Notes: generated by a model not told the origin, from the letters alone. 32,197 nucleotides of DNA from Promicromonospora kroppenstedtii DSM 19349 (GCF_000515355.1 NZ_KI911634.1:79104-111300), one strand, 5' to 3'; shown: positions 1 through 7,131, counted from the first letter of the stretch. Made by a program: numbers and translations.

Positions 1-206
1 GCGCCGCCGCGGCCGGCGGTTCGCAGTCGGCCCCCCGCACCGCGCAGCCTGCGGACCGCGGGCCGGCGTCGGGTGACGGACAGGACTACTACGACGAGCC
101 GTCCGAGGACGACCCGGACATCGTCACCGGGGGTCTGGCGGGCGTGTCGCTCGTGGTGCAGGTGCTGGGCGGCACGGTGATCGACGAGATCGTGGAGCAG
201 TCATGA
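1..206 (+). CDS. dnaX: DNA polymerase III subunit gamma/tau, C-terminal fragment
   Basis: Only the last 67 codons lie in the window; the gene starts to the left. The open frame (codons from base 3) is Ala/Gly/Pro-rich, then acidic (DYYDEPSEDDPD), and ends with a conserved-looking module (TGGLAGVSLVVQVLGGTVIDEI). A low-complexity linker followed by a short hydrophobic module with a G-A/G-T-V-I-E/D-E-I ending is typical of actinobacterial tau C-termini, which bind other parts of the replisome; the ATPase core is not visible. Its stop codon overlaps the start of the Nudix gene (ATGA, 203-206), so the two are probably translationally coupled. The neighbourhood fits, since recR and lysC-asd occur 8-10 kb away. 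The call rests on this tail and context, not on catalytic motifs. Confidence 0.72.
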   Translation, partial: AAAAGGSQSAPRTAQPADRGPASGDGQDYYDEPSEDDPDIVTGGLAGVSLVVQVLGGTVIDEIVEQS

Positions 207-640
207 GCGGGAACGGGAAGAGCACGGGCGGGTCGGGCGGCCGGACGACGCTGCGGATCGTCGCGGCGGTCGTGGAGCGTGCCGACGGGCGGCACCTGCT
301 CGTCCGCAAGCGCGGAACCCAGGCGTTCATGCAGGTGGGTGGCAAGATCGAGCCCGGCGAGGAGCCGCTGGCGGCGCTGCTGCGGGAGTTCGAGGAGGAG
401 GTCGGGGTCCGGCTCGACCCGGCCGACGTCGAGAGCATCGGGCGGTTCGGCGCACCCGCCGCGAACGAGCCCGACCACGTGGTCGACGCGCACGCCTACC
501 GGGTGCGGCTGCGCGACGGCGAGCAGATCGCCGTCCAGGCGGAGCTCGAGGAGCTCGTCTGGGTCGACCCCGCGGACCCGGTCGCGAGCTACCCGCTCGC
601 GCCGCTGTCGCGCGACCTGCTGGCCGCGGCCGGGCACTGA
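203..640 (+). CDS. Nudix hydrolase
   Basis: The 145-residue protein carries a complete Nudix box: G47-x5-E53-x7-R61-E62-x2-E65-E66-x-G68-V69, with the metal-binding Glu residues in place. The fold starts at about residue 17 (LRIVAAVVERADG). Nudix enzymes hydrolyse nucleoside diphosphates linked to another group, and MutT-like members of this size often clean oxidised nucleotides or act on dinucleotide substrates; the substrate cannot be read from the sequence. The start overlaps the dnaX stop by four bases, suggesting coupling to the replication gene. About the first 15 residues are a Gly/Ser/Lys-rich tail. The gene converges on a small minus-strand gene with a 10-bp gap. Family is certain, substrate unknown. 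Confidence 0.9.
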   Translation: MSGNGKSTGGSGGRTTLRIVAAVVERADGRHLLVRKRGTQAFMQVGGKIEPGEEPLAALLREFEEEVGVRLDPADVESIGRFGAPAANEPDHVVDAHAYRVRLRDGEQIAVQAELEELVWVDPADPVASYPLAPLSRDLLAAAGH

Positions 641-650
641 GTTCTGGCCG

Positions 651-827
651 TCAGTCCTCGGCCTGCTGTGCCCGATACCGCGCGACCTTCTCGGCGCGCT
701 CGCGCTCGAGCCTGCGCCGCGGATCACGGTCCTCGGACTGCTCGGCCGGCCCTGCCACATGCAGCAGCAGCCAGTTGAGCCGCCACAGCACGCGGTACCC
801 CAGGGTGAGCCCGTCGCGGTTGCGCAT
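651..827 (-). CDS. small hypothetical protein (58 aa)
   Basis: I do not recognise a named family. The protein has a short hydrophobic, Trp-rich segment (LGYRVLWRLNWLLLHVAGP, about residues 8-26) followed by a highly charged Arg/Glu tail that may form a helix. This looks like a small membrane-associated protein. The start at 827 is chosen because GGAGG sits 7 bases upstream; the upstream in-frame ATG at 839 would include that ribosome binding site in its own coding sequence. It diverges from the OhrR-type regulator, and the inverted-repeat operator at 843-870 lies between them, so the regulator may control it. It could be a spurious frame, but the good ribosome site and position argue for a real gene. 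Confidence 0.6.
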   Translation of the reverse strand: MRNRDGLTLGYRVLWRLNWLLLHVAGPAEQSEDRDPRRRLERERAEKVARYRAQQAED

Positions 828-842
828 GCCTGCCTCCATTTG

Positions 843-870
843 ATTGGTGTACCAATAGTTTGCACACCAA
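843..870. promoter_or_regulatory. candidate OhrR/MarR operator between divergent genes
   Basis: Two nested inverted repeats are seen: ATTGGT/ACCAAT around a GT centre (843-856), and TTGGTGT (844-850) with its exact complement ACACCAA (864-870). A TAGTCT -10 candidate for the regulator is at 875-880, so the repeat would cover its -35 region. MarR-family regulators usually bind such palindromes and control their own divergent promoter. Binding by the adjacent regulator is an inference. Confidence 0.6.
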
Positions 871-918
871 CTGTTAGTCTGGTCAAGATCGAGCCCGGTC
901 ACGACCGAGAGGAGCCGC

Positions 919-1383
919 ATGACTGCCACGTCCCACGCCAGCGTTGCGCCCGACCCCGAGGACCTCCTGGCCCTCGACCGTCAGGTGTGCTTCGCCCTCG
1001 CCGTCGCCTCGCGCAGCGTCATCGCGCTCTACCGGCCGCTGCTCGAGCCGATGGGCATCACGCACCCCCAGTACCTGGTCATGCTCGCCCTGTGGGAGCA
1101 GTCGCCGCTCTCGGTCAAACAGCTCAGCGGGCTGCTGCAGCTCGATCCGGGCACCCTCTCCCCGCTGCTCAAGCGTCTCGAGGCGATCGGCTACGTGACC
1201 CGGCGCCGCGACCCGCGCGACGAGCGCGCCCTGGCGGTGCAGCTCACCGAGGAGGGCCGCGAGCTGCGCGAGCAGGCCCTGGGTGTGCCGCCCGCGATCA
1301 TGGAGCGCCTGGGCATGTCCGCCGAGGAGCTCGGCCTGCTCCACCGCAGCCTCACCCGCGTCATCGCGGCGGCCGCCCCGTGA
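919..1383 (+). CDS. ohrR: OhrR-type MarR family redox regulator
   Basis: The 154-residue protein matches the OhrR branch of MarR regulators: the N-terminal LDRQVCFAL with Cys24 corresponds to the peroxide-sensing cysteine of Bacillus OhrR, followed by YRPLLEPMGITHPQYLVMLALWE, the winged helix (LSVKQLSGLLQLDPGTLSPLLKRLE, about residues 69-93) and the wing RRRDPRDERA. No second sensing cysteine is present, so it is of the one-Cys type. OhrR proteins sense organic hydroperoxides and normally repress the peroxidase gene ohr, but no ohr is in this window. The start has GAGGAG 4 bases upstream. The stop overlaps the GTG start of a VOC-protein gene, which is its likely operon partner. The inverted repeat at 843-870 is the likely operator. 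Confidence 0.85.
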   Translation: MTATSHASVAPDPEDLLALDRQVCFALAVASRSVIALYRPLLEPMGITHPQYLVMLALWEQSPLSVKQLSGLLQLDPGTLSPLLKRLEAIGYVTRRRDPRDERALAVQLTEEGRELREQALGVPPAIMERLGMSAEELGLLHRSLTRVIAAAAP

Positions 1384-1772
1384 GTCGCGGGCGCCTGCAC
1401 CACGTCGAGCTGTGGGTGCCGTCCCTCGCGCGAGCCGAGGTGTCCTGGGGCTGGCTCCTGACGACGCTCGGCTACGCCGAGCACCAACGCTGGTCGGCCG
1501 GCGTGAGCTGGATCCTCGACGGCGCCTACGTGGTCGTCGAGCAGAGCCCCGCGATGGGGGCTGGTGCGCACGACCGCCTCGCGCCGGGGCTGAACCACCT
1601 CGCGTTCCACGGGGGCACGCGTGCCGAGGTGGACCGGCTCGCCGAGGCCGCGTCCGCGCACGGCTGGTCGCTCATGTTCGCTGACCGCCACCCGCACGCC
1701 GGCGGACCTGACCACCACGCGGCCTACCTGGAGAACGAGGACGGCTACGAGGTCGAGGTCGTCGCTAGCTGA
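1380..1772 (+). CDS. VOC (glyoxalase/dioxygenase) superfamily protein
   Basis: The 130-residue protein begins LHHVELWVPSLARAEVSWGWLLTTLGY and ends ENEDGYEVEVVAS, the typical beta-alpha-beta-beta-beta opening and closing strands of single-domain vicinal oxygen chelate proteins. Candidate metal ligands are the His near residue 6 and the Glu in YEVEVV; the second half has GLNHLAFH. Family members include glyoxalases, fosfomycin-type resistance enzymes and drug-binding proteins; the reaction is not predictable here. The GTG start at 1380 overlaps the regulator's stop (GTGA), so it is co-transcribed with the OhrR-type gene, hinting at a role in handling electrophiles or oxidants. It overlaps the convergent membrane gene by 8 bases at its 3' end. 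Confidence 0.82.
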   Translation: MSRGRLHHVELWVPSLARAEVSWGWLLTTLGYAEHQRWSAGVSWILDGAYVVVEQSPAMGAGAHDRLAPGLNHLAFHGGTRAEVDRLAEAASAHGWSLMFADRHPHAGGPDHHAAYLENEDGYEVEVVAS

Positions 1773-2271
1773 CCCGCTCGCCGGCCGGCTCGGCCGGGGC
1801 GGCGGAGGCGAACGGGCGGACCGCCAGGAGCACCATCATCCACAGCATGGTGAACGGGATCACCGTGATGTTCTTGATCGCGAGCTCCCACGCCAGCCAG
1901 GTCTCCCGGTCGATGCCGCCGACGCGCCCGGCGAGCGCGTCGGGGATCACCTTGAAGACGACGAGGAACAGCGCCAGCAGGCCCATGGACGCCAGGACCG
2001 TCGGCCAGTTCCGCGTGTTCCACGCCGACCACCGCGCCCCGGCGCCCTGCCAGGTGGTGCCGCGCAGGAGGGTGGCCGCCGCCCACGCGATGAAGGCGAT
2101 GCGGGCTGCCGCCGTGAAGATCTCGCCGCCCACGCCGCCTGCCCAGTCGGCGGTGCCGCTCACCGAGAGGAAGCGTTGCGCCGAGGCGAGCGCACCGAAG
2201 GCGAGCACGACCGGGTAGTGGCGGGCGAAGAACCGCCAGGTCTCGGTGAGGATCGCGACTGCTCCGGGCAT
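1765..2271 (-). CDS. hypothetical membrane protein, about four helices
   Basis: The 168-residue protein has hydrophobic segments near residues 14-28 (YPVVLAFGALASA), 46-65 (IFTAAARIAFIAWAAATLL), 88-105 (VLASMGLLALFLVVFKVI) and 132-152 (NITVIPFTMLWMMVLLAV), so it is probably an integral membrane protein. I do not recognise the family. The start at 2271 has GGAG 6 bases upstream; an alternative ATG at 2283 has no ribosome site. It diverges from a MarR-type regulator with a palindromic operator between them, so it is probably the regulator's target, as is common for MarR-controlled transporters or stress proteins. The 3' end overlaps the VOC gene by 8 bases, tail to tail. Confidence 0.7.
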   Translation of the reverse strand: MPGAVAILTETWRFFARHYPVVLAFGALASAQRFLSVSGTADWAGGVGGEIFTAAARIAFIAWAAATLLRGTTWQGAGARWSAWNTRNWPTVLASMGLLALFLVVFKVIPDALAGRVGGIDRETWLAWELAIKNITVIPFTMLWMMVLLAVRPFASAAPAEPAGERVS

Positions 2272-2290
2272 GACGAGCTCCATTCGCTGG

Positions 2291-2313
2291 ACTAAATGAT
2301 TTAGTGAACTAAA
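2291..2313. promoter_or_regulatory. palindromic MarR operator with three half-sites
   Basis: ACTAAAT and its exact complement ATTTAGT flank a single G (2291-2305). The right arm also pairs with ACTAAA at 2308-2313 (TTTAGT-GA-ACTAAA), giving three alternating half-sites. The region lies between the divergent membrane gene and the MarR gene and covers the position expected for the regulator's -35 box, 17 bases before the CACAAT hexamer. It is AT-rich against a very GC-rich background. Binding by the adjacent regulator is inferred. Confidence 0.72.
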
Positions 2314-2328
2314 CCATATCGTGGAGTG

Positions 2329-2334
2329 CACAAT
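2329..2334 (+). promoter_or_regulatory. -10 element of a probable leaderless transcript (marR)
   Basis: CACAAT lies exactly 6 bases before the ATG at 2341, the spacing expected when transcription starts at the start codon. This supports the ATG at 2341 over the GTG at 2326. Confidence 0.45.
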
Positions 2335-2340
2335 GGGTTC

Positions 2341-2796
2341 ATGTCAACACCCGCCGACCCTGGGGCCCGCCTCGGCGCCGAGCTGAGCGACGCCGTCGTG
2401 ATGTTCCACGAGGCGCTCGGCGCCCTGATGGGTCTCTCCGCCGCGGACAACAAGGCGCTCGGCGTCATCCGTCGCGAGGGCCCCATGTCGGCGCGCGAGC
2501 TCGCCGACCGGACAGGACTCACCGCGGGCGCGGTCACAGGTCTCGTGGACCGGCTGGAGCACGCCGGCTACGCCCGGCGCACCCGCCACGAGACGGACCG
2601 GCGACGGCTCGTGATCGAGGCCACCGCACCGGCGTCGCCGCAGGTCAACGAGGCTGTGGCCGAGATGGCGCGGGCCATGGGCCGGGTGACCGAGCAGTTC
2701 TCCCCGGACGAGCTGCTGGTGGTGGCGCGGTGGGTGGAGCTCACCACGGCGACCATGCGGGAGCAGGCGGTCCGCACCGCCGCCAGGACCGCCTGA
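2341..2796 (+). CDS. MarR family transcriptional regulator
   Basis: The 151-residue protein has the MarR winged-helix core: a dimerising helix (LGAELSDAVVMFHEALGALMGLSAADNKAL), the recognition region MSARELADRTGLTAGAVTGLVDRLEHAGYARR (about residues 50-82) and the charged wing HETDRRRL. MarR proteins are homodimers that repress nearby genes until a small ligand binds. It has no conserved sensing cysteine, so the signal is unknown. The gene diverges from a membrane protein gene across the palindrome at 2291-2313. Start at 2341: a CACAAT hexamer is 6 bases upstream and the only purine-rich stretch (GGAG at 2323) is too far away, so the mRNA is probably leaderless; a GTG at 2326 is the alternative. 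Confidence 0.88.
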   Translation: MSTPADPGARLGAELSDAVVMFHEALGALMGLSAADNKALGVIRREGPMSARELADRTGLTAGAVTGLVDRLEHAGYARRTRHETDRRRLVIEATAPASPQVNEAVAEMARAMGRVTEQFSPDELLVVARWVELTTATMREQAVRTAARTA

Positions 2797-2843
2797 CCGG
2801 CCCCGCGCGGGCGGTGTCAGTGGCTCCTGGCACACTTCCGGCC

Positions 2844-3422
2844 ATGTCCCACGACGTCCCGCTCCGGCCCGCGTCCGCCCGCTCCGTCGACGAGCTCCGG
2901 GCACTCGTCGACACCGGCGCGACACCGAAGTACCTGCACTTCTGGGGTCACCAGCCCCAGGCGGACGGCACCGTCGGCCCGAGCTGCCTGAGCCAGTGGT
3001 TCGAGACGCCGTTCACCGTGGACGGCGTGCACTACCGCACGGCCGAGCACTGGATGATGGCGCAGAAGGCCCGCCTGTTCGGCGACCCGGAGGCCGAGCG
3101 CGCGGCGGTCGACGCCCCGAACCCCGCACTGGCGAAGGCTGCCGGGCGCACGGTCCGCGAGTTCGACGACGCGGTGTGGGTGCGTGAGCGGTTCGAGATC
3201 GTGGTGCGCGGCAACGAGCACAAGTTCGCCTCCCGTCCCGAGCTGCGCGAATACCTGCTGCGCACCGGTTCCCGGGTGCTGGTCGAGGCCAGCCCGCGCG
3301 ACCGGGTGTGGGGCATCGGGATGGGTGCCAGGAACGAGAGCGCCGAGGACCCGGCCGGCTGGCGCGGCCTCAACCTGCTGGGCTTCGCCCTGATGGAGGC
3401 CAGGGAGCGGCTGCGCGGCTGA
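2844..3422 (+). CDS. NADAR family protein (YbiA-like)
   Basis: The 192-residue protein has the family's marks in order: YLHFWGH (near residue 32), LSQWFETPF, YRTAEHWMMAQKARLFGD (near 69), a GNEHKF motif and WGIGMGARNE, and it ends with the usual GLNLLGFALMEARERL helix. NADAR proteins act on N-glycosidic bonds: YbiA-type enzymes hydrolyse riboflavin-pathway intermediates, and other members remove ADP-ribose from guanine bases. Which applies here cannot be told. The start fits a CACACT hexamer 7 bases upstream, consistent with leaderless transcription, and no ribosome site is seen. A nucleotidyltransferase gene follows after 55 bp in the same direction. Confidence 0.88.
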   Translation: MSHDVPLRPASARSVDELRALVDTGATPKYLHFWGHQPQADGTVGPSCLSQWFETPFTVDGVHYRTAEHWMMAQKARLFGDPEAERAAVDAPNPALAKAAGRTVREFDDAVWVRERFEIVVRGNEHKFASRPELREYLLRTGSRVLVEASPRDRVWGIGMGARNESAEDPAGWRGLNLLGFALMEARERLRG

Positions 3423-3465
3423 GCGGGGCGGCGAAATGAGCACGACTCGGCGGTCGCCCGGCCGC

Positions 3466-3471
3466 TAGCTT
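3466..3471 (+). promoter_or_regulatory. -10 element of a probable leaderless transcript (nucleotidyltransferase)
   Basis: TAGCTT fits TANNNT and lies 6 bases before the ATG at 3478. No clear -35 box is visible. Confidence 0.45.
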
Positions 3472-3477
3472 CCGGGG

Positions 3478-4152
3478 ATGCGGAGCATCCCCGACTCGAT
3501 GGACCCGGACGTCGTCCGGGCCATCGACGTGCGCCTTGACCGGGTCGAGCAGGAGTACGACGTGCGGGTGCTCTGGGCGGTCGAGAGCGGCAGCCGGGCC
3601 TGGGGCTTCCCGTCACCGGACTCCGACTACGACTGCCGGTTCCTGTACGTGCGCCGCGTCGACGACTACCTGGGCCTGCGCGCGCGGCGCGACGTGATCG
3701 AGACGCCGCTGGACAAGGTCTTCGACGTCAACGGCTGGGACGTGCGCAAGGCGCTCGCCCTGATGGTGAAGGGAAACGCCACGGTCGGGGAGTGGCTGCG
3801 CTCGCCGATCGTGTATCGCGGTGATGCCGCCGTGCGCGACGACCTGCTGGCCCTCGCCGACCGTGCGGTGGACGGGCGCGCGCTGATGAACCACTACCTG
3901 CACATCGGTCGGAGCAGCCTGGGCCTGTACACCTCGACCGGGGTCGCCAAGAAGTTCCTCTACGCCCTGCGGCCGGCGGTCACGCTGCGCTGGATGCGGG
4001 TGCGAGGGAACGCCGCACCACCGATGGACCTGCCCTCCCTCGTGGCGGGCTCCGCGGTGCCCAGGCCGGCGCGCGAGGGTCGCGAGAGCGCCTGGTCACT
4101 CGCGGACGGCGCGTTCCGGCGGCTGGTCGACAGGCGCGAACCCGTGGGGTGA
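3478..4152 (+). CDS. predicted nucleotidyltransferase (YcgL/RlaP-like)
   Basis: The 224-residue protein contains the polymerase-beta-type nucleotidyltransferase signature: VLWAVESGSRAWGFPSPDSDYDCRFLYV (about residues 30-57), with the G-S pair and the D-x-D metal ligands. This is followed by a helical part (WDVRKALALMVKGNATVGEWLRSPIVY), as in the RlaP/COG3541 group often found near RNA-processing or ligase genes. The nucleotide and acceptor are unknown. A middle segment (HYLHIGRSSLGLY, KKFLYALRPAVTLRWM) agrees with the family's C-terminal domain; the extreme C-terminus looks short. A TAGCTT -10 box 6 bases before the ATG suggests its own leaderless promoter. An in-frame ATG at 3499 is a possible later start. 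Confidence 0.85.
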   Translation: MRSIPDSMDPDVVRAIDVRLDRVEQEYDVRVLWAVESGSRAWGFPSPDSDYDCRFLYVRRVDDYLGLRARRDVIETPLDKVFDVNGWDVRKALALMVKGNATVGEWLRSPIVYRGDAAVRDDLLALADRAVDGRALMNHYLHIGRSSLGLYTSTGVAKKFLYALRPAVTLRWMRVRGNAAPPMDLPSLVAGSAVPRPAREGRESAWSLADGAFRRLVDRREPVG

Positions 4153-4189
4153 GAATGTCGCGTCGCCCAGCGAAAGGATGTGCTCCAGC

Positions 4190-5617
4190 ATGTCGCCGAT
4201 CCTGCCCCGCTCCACCCCCGAGGCCGAGGGAGTCGACCCCACGGCGCTGCGGCGTCTCGTCGACCGCCTGGACGCGCTGGAGGACGTGCACAGCCTGATG
4301 GTGCTGCGCCATGGCCAGGTGATCACCGAGTCCTGGTGGCACCCGCACACCGCCGACCGCCCGCACGTCATGTTCTCGGTGAGCAAGAGCTTCACGTCGA
4401 CGGCGGTCGGCATCGCGGTCCACGAGGGGTTGCTCGCCCTGGACGACAGGGTCGTCGACCTCCTTCCGGACGACGCCCCCGCCGACCAGGGCGAGCACCT
4501 GCGCGCCATGCGCGTGCGCGACCTGCTGACGATGACCACCGGCCACAGCGCCTCCACGATGGAAGGCATCGACCGCACCATCTCGCTGCCGGGCGCGGGC
4601 TGGGCGCGCGCGATCCTGGCGCAGCCCGTGGAGCACGAGCCGGGCACGCACTTCGTCTACAACACGGGCGCGACCTACCTGCTGTCGGCGATCCTGCACC
4701 GGCTCACGGGTGAGCGGCTGCTCGACTACCTGACGCCGCGCCTGCTGGCGCCGCTCGGCATCACGCACGCCACCTGGGAGCAGGACCCGGACGGCATCGA
4801 CGCGGGCGGGTTCGGCCTGTCGATCACCACCGAGGAGATGGCCGCGTTCGGGCAGCTCTACCTGCAGGGCGGCGCCTGGGCGGGGCAGCAGCTCGTCCCC
4901 GCGGAGTGGGTGGCGGCGGCTACCGCCGCGCAGGTCCCCAACGGGCCCCACGACTGGCCCGACTGGAACCAGGGCTACGGCTACCAGTTCTGGCAGTGCC
5001 GGCACGGCGCCTTCCGGGCCGACGGCGCGTTCGGCCAGTACGTCGTCGTCTGGCCGGAGAAGGACCTGGTCGTCACCATGACCTCGGGCCTGTCAGACCT
5101 CCAGTCCGTGCTCGACGTCGTGTGGGAGACCCTGCTGCCGGACGACGTATGGGCTGTCCCCACCGAGACCGAGACCGGTCACCCGCCCCGCGAGACCGCC
5201 CTGCCGACGCCGGCGGGCGCGGCGTCGTCCCCGCTGGAGGAGTCTCTCCGGGGCGTGACCTTCGAGCTGGAGGCCAATCCGCACGGCCTGGGCACGCTGG
5301 CCGTCGGCCGGGCCGCGGACGGCGGTACGGAACTGACGTTCACGACGGCAGGCGCGGACCGGTCCGTCCGGTTCGGCCACGGAGAGTGGGTCTCCGGGAC
5401 CTGTGCGCTGCTGGGTACTCCGGCCGACGCCGCGACCGCCGCGGCCTGGGCCGACGAGTCGACGCTGCGCGGCCGGATCATCTTCCTCGGCACCCCGTTC
5501 GAGTGGCGCCTGGAGCTGAAGCTCTCCGGGGACGACGTCACGGTGACGATCGACCAGAACGTCGCCTTCGGCGAGCGCGAGCTGCTGCGGGTAGCCGGCA
5601 AGGCGCGCAAGGACTGA
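4190..5617 (+). CDS. serine hydrolase, beta-lactamase class C family
   Basis: The 475-residue protein has the class C/EstB-type fold: S63-x-x-K66 in FSVSKSF (nucleophile and general base), Y157 in HFVYNTGATYLL, and a third motif region HGAFRADGAFGQYVVVWPEKDLVVTMTSG near residue 280. Such proteins are esterases, D-aminopeptidases or weak beta-lactamases; the actual substrate is unknown. There is no signal peptide, so it acts in the cytoplasm. The last 120 or so residues form a beta-rich C-terminal domain (about 355-475) seen in the long members of this group. The start at 4190 has GAAAGGA about 11 bases upstream; the ATG at 4178 lies directly after it and so would not use it. It ends 2 bp from the convergent oxidoreductase gene. 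Confidence 0.87.
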   Translation: MSPILPRSTPEAEGVDPTALRRLVDRLDALEDVHSLMVLRHGQVITESWWHPHTADRPHVMFSVSKSFTSTAVGIAVHEGLLALDDRVVDLLPDDAPADQGEHLRAMRVRDLLTMTTGHSASTMEGIDRTISLPGAGWARAILAQPVEHEPGTHFVYNTGATYLLSAILHRLTGERLLDYLTPRLLAPLGITHATWEQDPDGIDAGGFGLSITTEEMAAFGQLYLQGGAWAGQQLVPAEWVAAATAAQVPNGPHDWPDWNQGYGYQFWQCRHGAFRADGAFGQYVVVWPEKDLVVTMTSGLSDLQSVLDVVWETLLPDDVWAVPTETETGHPPRETALPTPAGAASSPLEESLRGVTFELEANPHGLGTLAVGRAADGGTELTFTTAGADRSVRFGHGEWVSGTCALLGTPADAATAAAWADESTLRGRIIFLGTPFEWRLELKLSGDDVTVTIDQNVAFGERELLRVAGKARKD

Positions 5618-5619
5618 CC

Positions 5620-6108
5620 TCAGGCCTGGCCGGGCGGAGCGGGCCGGAACGCGACCAGCGGCAGCCGCCCGACCAGACGCCGCCGGTCCTCCTCGGTGCC
5701 GCGGTACTCGAACCCCGCGAACACGGTGAGGGTGCGGCGCAGCACCGGTCGCAGGATCCCGTACCGCCGTTCGTAGCCGGTCATGGCGTCGAACGCCTCG
5801 TCGGCGCCCAGGAACCGCACCGTCGCGCGGCGCGGGGCACGCCCGAAGCTGATCCGGGCGTCCTTGTTCGCGCGCAGGTTGCGCAGCCACTGGGCGTCCT
5901 CGCCGAACCCGGAGATCACGACGGCCTCGCCCGTCACCGGGTCGTACCGGACCACCTCCAGCACCACGGTGTGCTCGGCGCCGGTCCGGCGTCCGACGTG
6001 CGTGAGCTGCAGGAACCGCCGGCCGAGCACGCGGCCCAGGCCGTGCCGGTACAGGGCGTTCGGCGCGGCGAACGCCTGTCGGAGCCAGGGAGAGAGGGTG
6101 CGGGTCAT
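5620..6108 (-). CDS. Ddn-like F420(H2)-dependent nitroreductase family protein
   Basis: The 162-residue protein shows the split beta-barrel layout of the actinobacterial Ddn family: FLQLTHVGRRTGAEHTVVLEVVRYDPVTGEAVVISGFGEDAQWLRNLRANKDARISFG (about residues 35-90), where LTHVGRRTG and the W-x-x-N-L-x-A-N segment are characteristic. Family members use deazaflavin F420 or FMN to reduce quinones or nitro compounds, usually at the inner membrane face. Cofactor use is inferred from the family only. The start at 6108 is favoured because TACGGT (complement of 6116-6121) lies 7 bases upstream, as in a leaderless transcript; a GTG at 6117 is possible. It diverges from an ABC exporter. Confidence 0.86.
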   Translation of the reverse strand: MTRTLSPWLRQAFAAPNALYRHGLGRVLGRRFLQLTHVGRRTGAEHTVVLEVVRYDPVTGEAVVISGFGEDAQWLRNLRANKDARISFGRAPRRATVRFLGADEAFDAMTGYERRYGILRPVLRRTLTVFAGFEYRGTEEDRRRLVGRLPLVAFRPAPPGQA

Positions 6109-6115
6109 GCTCCCC

Positions 6116-6121
6116 ACCGTA
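6116..6121 (-). promoter_or_regulatory. -10 element of a probable leaderless transcript (Ddn-like gene)
   Basis: On the minus strand this reads TACGGT, with 7 bases to the ATG at 6108. Confidence 0.42.
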
Positions 6122-6198
6122 GGTGACCTGCGACGTCATCCCCAGGTCGTACGCGCGGTTCATCCCGGGGCCTGACGGCCCGGGTCCGCGGGGCGCGC

Positions 6199-6204
6199 TA
6201 GTGT
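6199..6204 (+). promoter_or_regulatory. -10 element of a probable leaderless transcript (ABC exporter)
   Basis: TAGTGT fits TANNNT and lies 6 bases before the ATG at 6211; no Shine-Dalgarno sequence is present. Confidence 0.45.
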
Positions 6205-6210
6205 CCCCGC

Positions 6211-7131
6211 ATGACACCAGACGGTGGTATCCGCGCGCAGGGCGTGCGGCGTTCGTTCGGACCGGTCCACGCCGTGGCCGACGTCGACCTGGTCGCCGCA
6301 CCGGGTCGGGTCACCGCGCTCATCGGCCCCAACGGGTCGGGCAAGACGACCCTCCTGCTCATGCTCGCGGGGCTGCTGACGCCCGACGCGGGCACCATCA
6401 GCATCGCCGGGGCCGACCCGGTGACCCAGAACTACGCCGCGCGCTCGCGGACGGGCTGGATGCCGGACGTCTTCGGCACCTGGGACTCGCTGACCGCGCG
6501 CGAGGTGCTGACCACGGTCGCGGCGGCCTACCGGATCGACGCCGCGACCGGCCGCGCCCGCGCAGGCGAGCTGCTCGAGCTGGTCCACCTCTCCGAGTTC
6601 GCCGACCAGCCCGCGCACGTCCTGTCCCGTGGCCAGAAGCAGCGGCTGGGTCTGGCCCGGGCGCTGGTGCACGACCCCGACGTCCTGCTGCTCGACGAGC
6701 CGGCCTCCGGGCTGGACCCGCGCTCCCGCGTGGACCTGCGCGTGCTCGTGCGTCGGCTGGCCGCGGAGGGCAAGACGGTGCTGGTCTCCTCGCACGTGCT
6801 CACCGAGCTCGACGAGATGGCCGACGACGCCGTGTTCATCTCGCGCGGGCGCACGGTCGCCACGCAGTCGGTGGCCGACGGCGACCGGCCGCGCGAGTGG
6901 CGCGTGACCGCGCTCGACCCCGCGGCGCTCACGGCCTGGCTGGACGAGAACGGCCCGGCCTACCGCCGCGAGGGCGACAGCCCTGCCGTGCTGGTCGAGC
7001 TCGCCGGGGACGCCGCGGCCGCCGCACTGCTGCGGTCGGCGGTCGAGGCCGGGATCGACGTGTCGAGCCTCGCCCCCGCGGGCGGCGTGCTGGAGCAGGC
7101 CTACCTGGCCCTTGAGGAGGAGCGGCGATGA
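6211..7131 (+). CDS. ABC transporter ATP-binding protein
   Basis: The 306-residue ATPase has Walker A GPNGSGKTT (residues 39-47), an ABC signature written LSRGQKQ (138-144) in place of LSGGQ, Walker B LLLDEP (159-164), the D-loop SGLD and the switch His195 in SSH. Residues after about 220 form the accessory C-terminal domain usual in ABC-2 type exporter ATPases. It pairs with the permease that starts within its stop codon (ATGA, 7128-7131), so the two make a complete exporter of unknown cargo. A TAGTGT box 6 bases before the ATG points to a leaderless transcript. The Arg for Gly in the signature is common in the CcmA/NatA-like branch and need not impair activity. Confidence 0.92.
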   Translation: MTPDGGIRAQGVRRSFGPVHAVADVDLVAAPGRVTALIGPNGSGKTTLLLMLAGLLTPDAGTISIAGADPVTQNYAARSRTGWMPDVFGTWDSLTAREVLTTVAAAYRIDAATGRARAGELLELVHLSEFADQPAHVLSRGQKQRLGLARALVHDPDVLLLDEPASGLDPRSRVDLRVLVRRLAAEGKTVLVSSHVLTELDEMADDAVFISRGRTVATQSVADGDRPREWRVTALDPAALTAWLDENGPAYRREGDSPAVLVELAGDAAAAALLRSAVEAGIDVSSLAPAGGVLEQAYLALEEERR

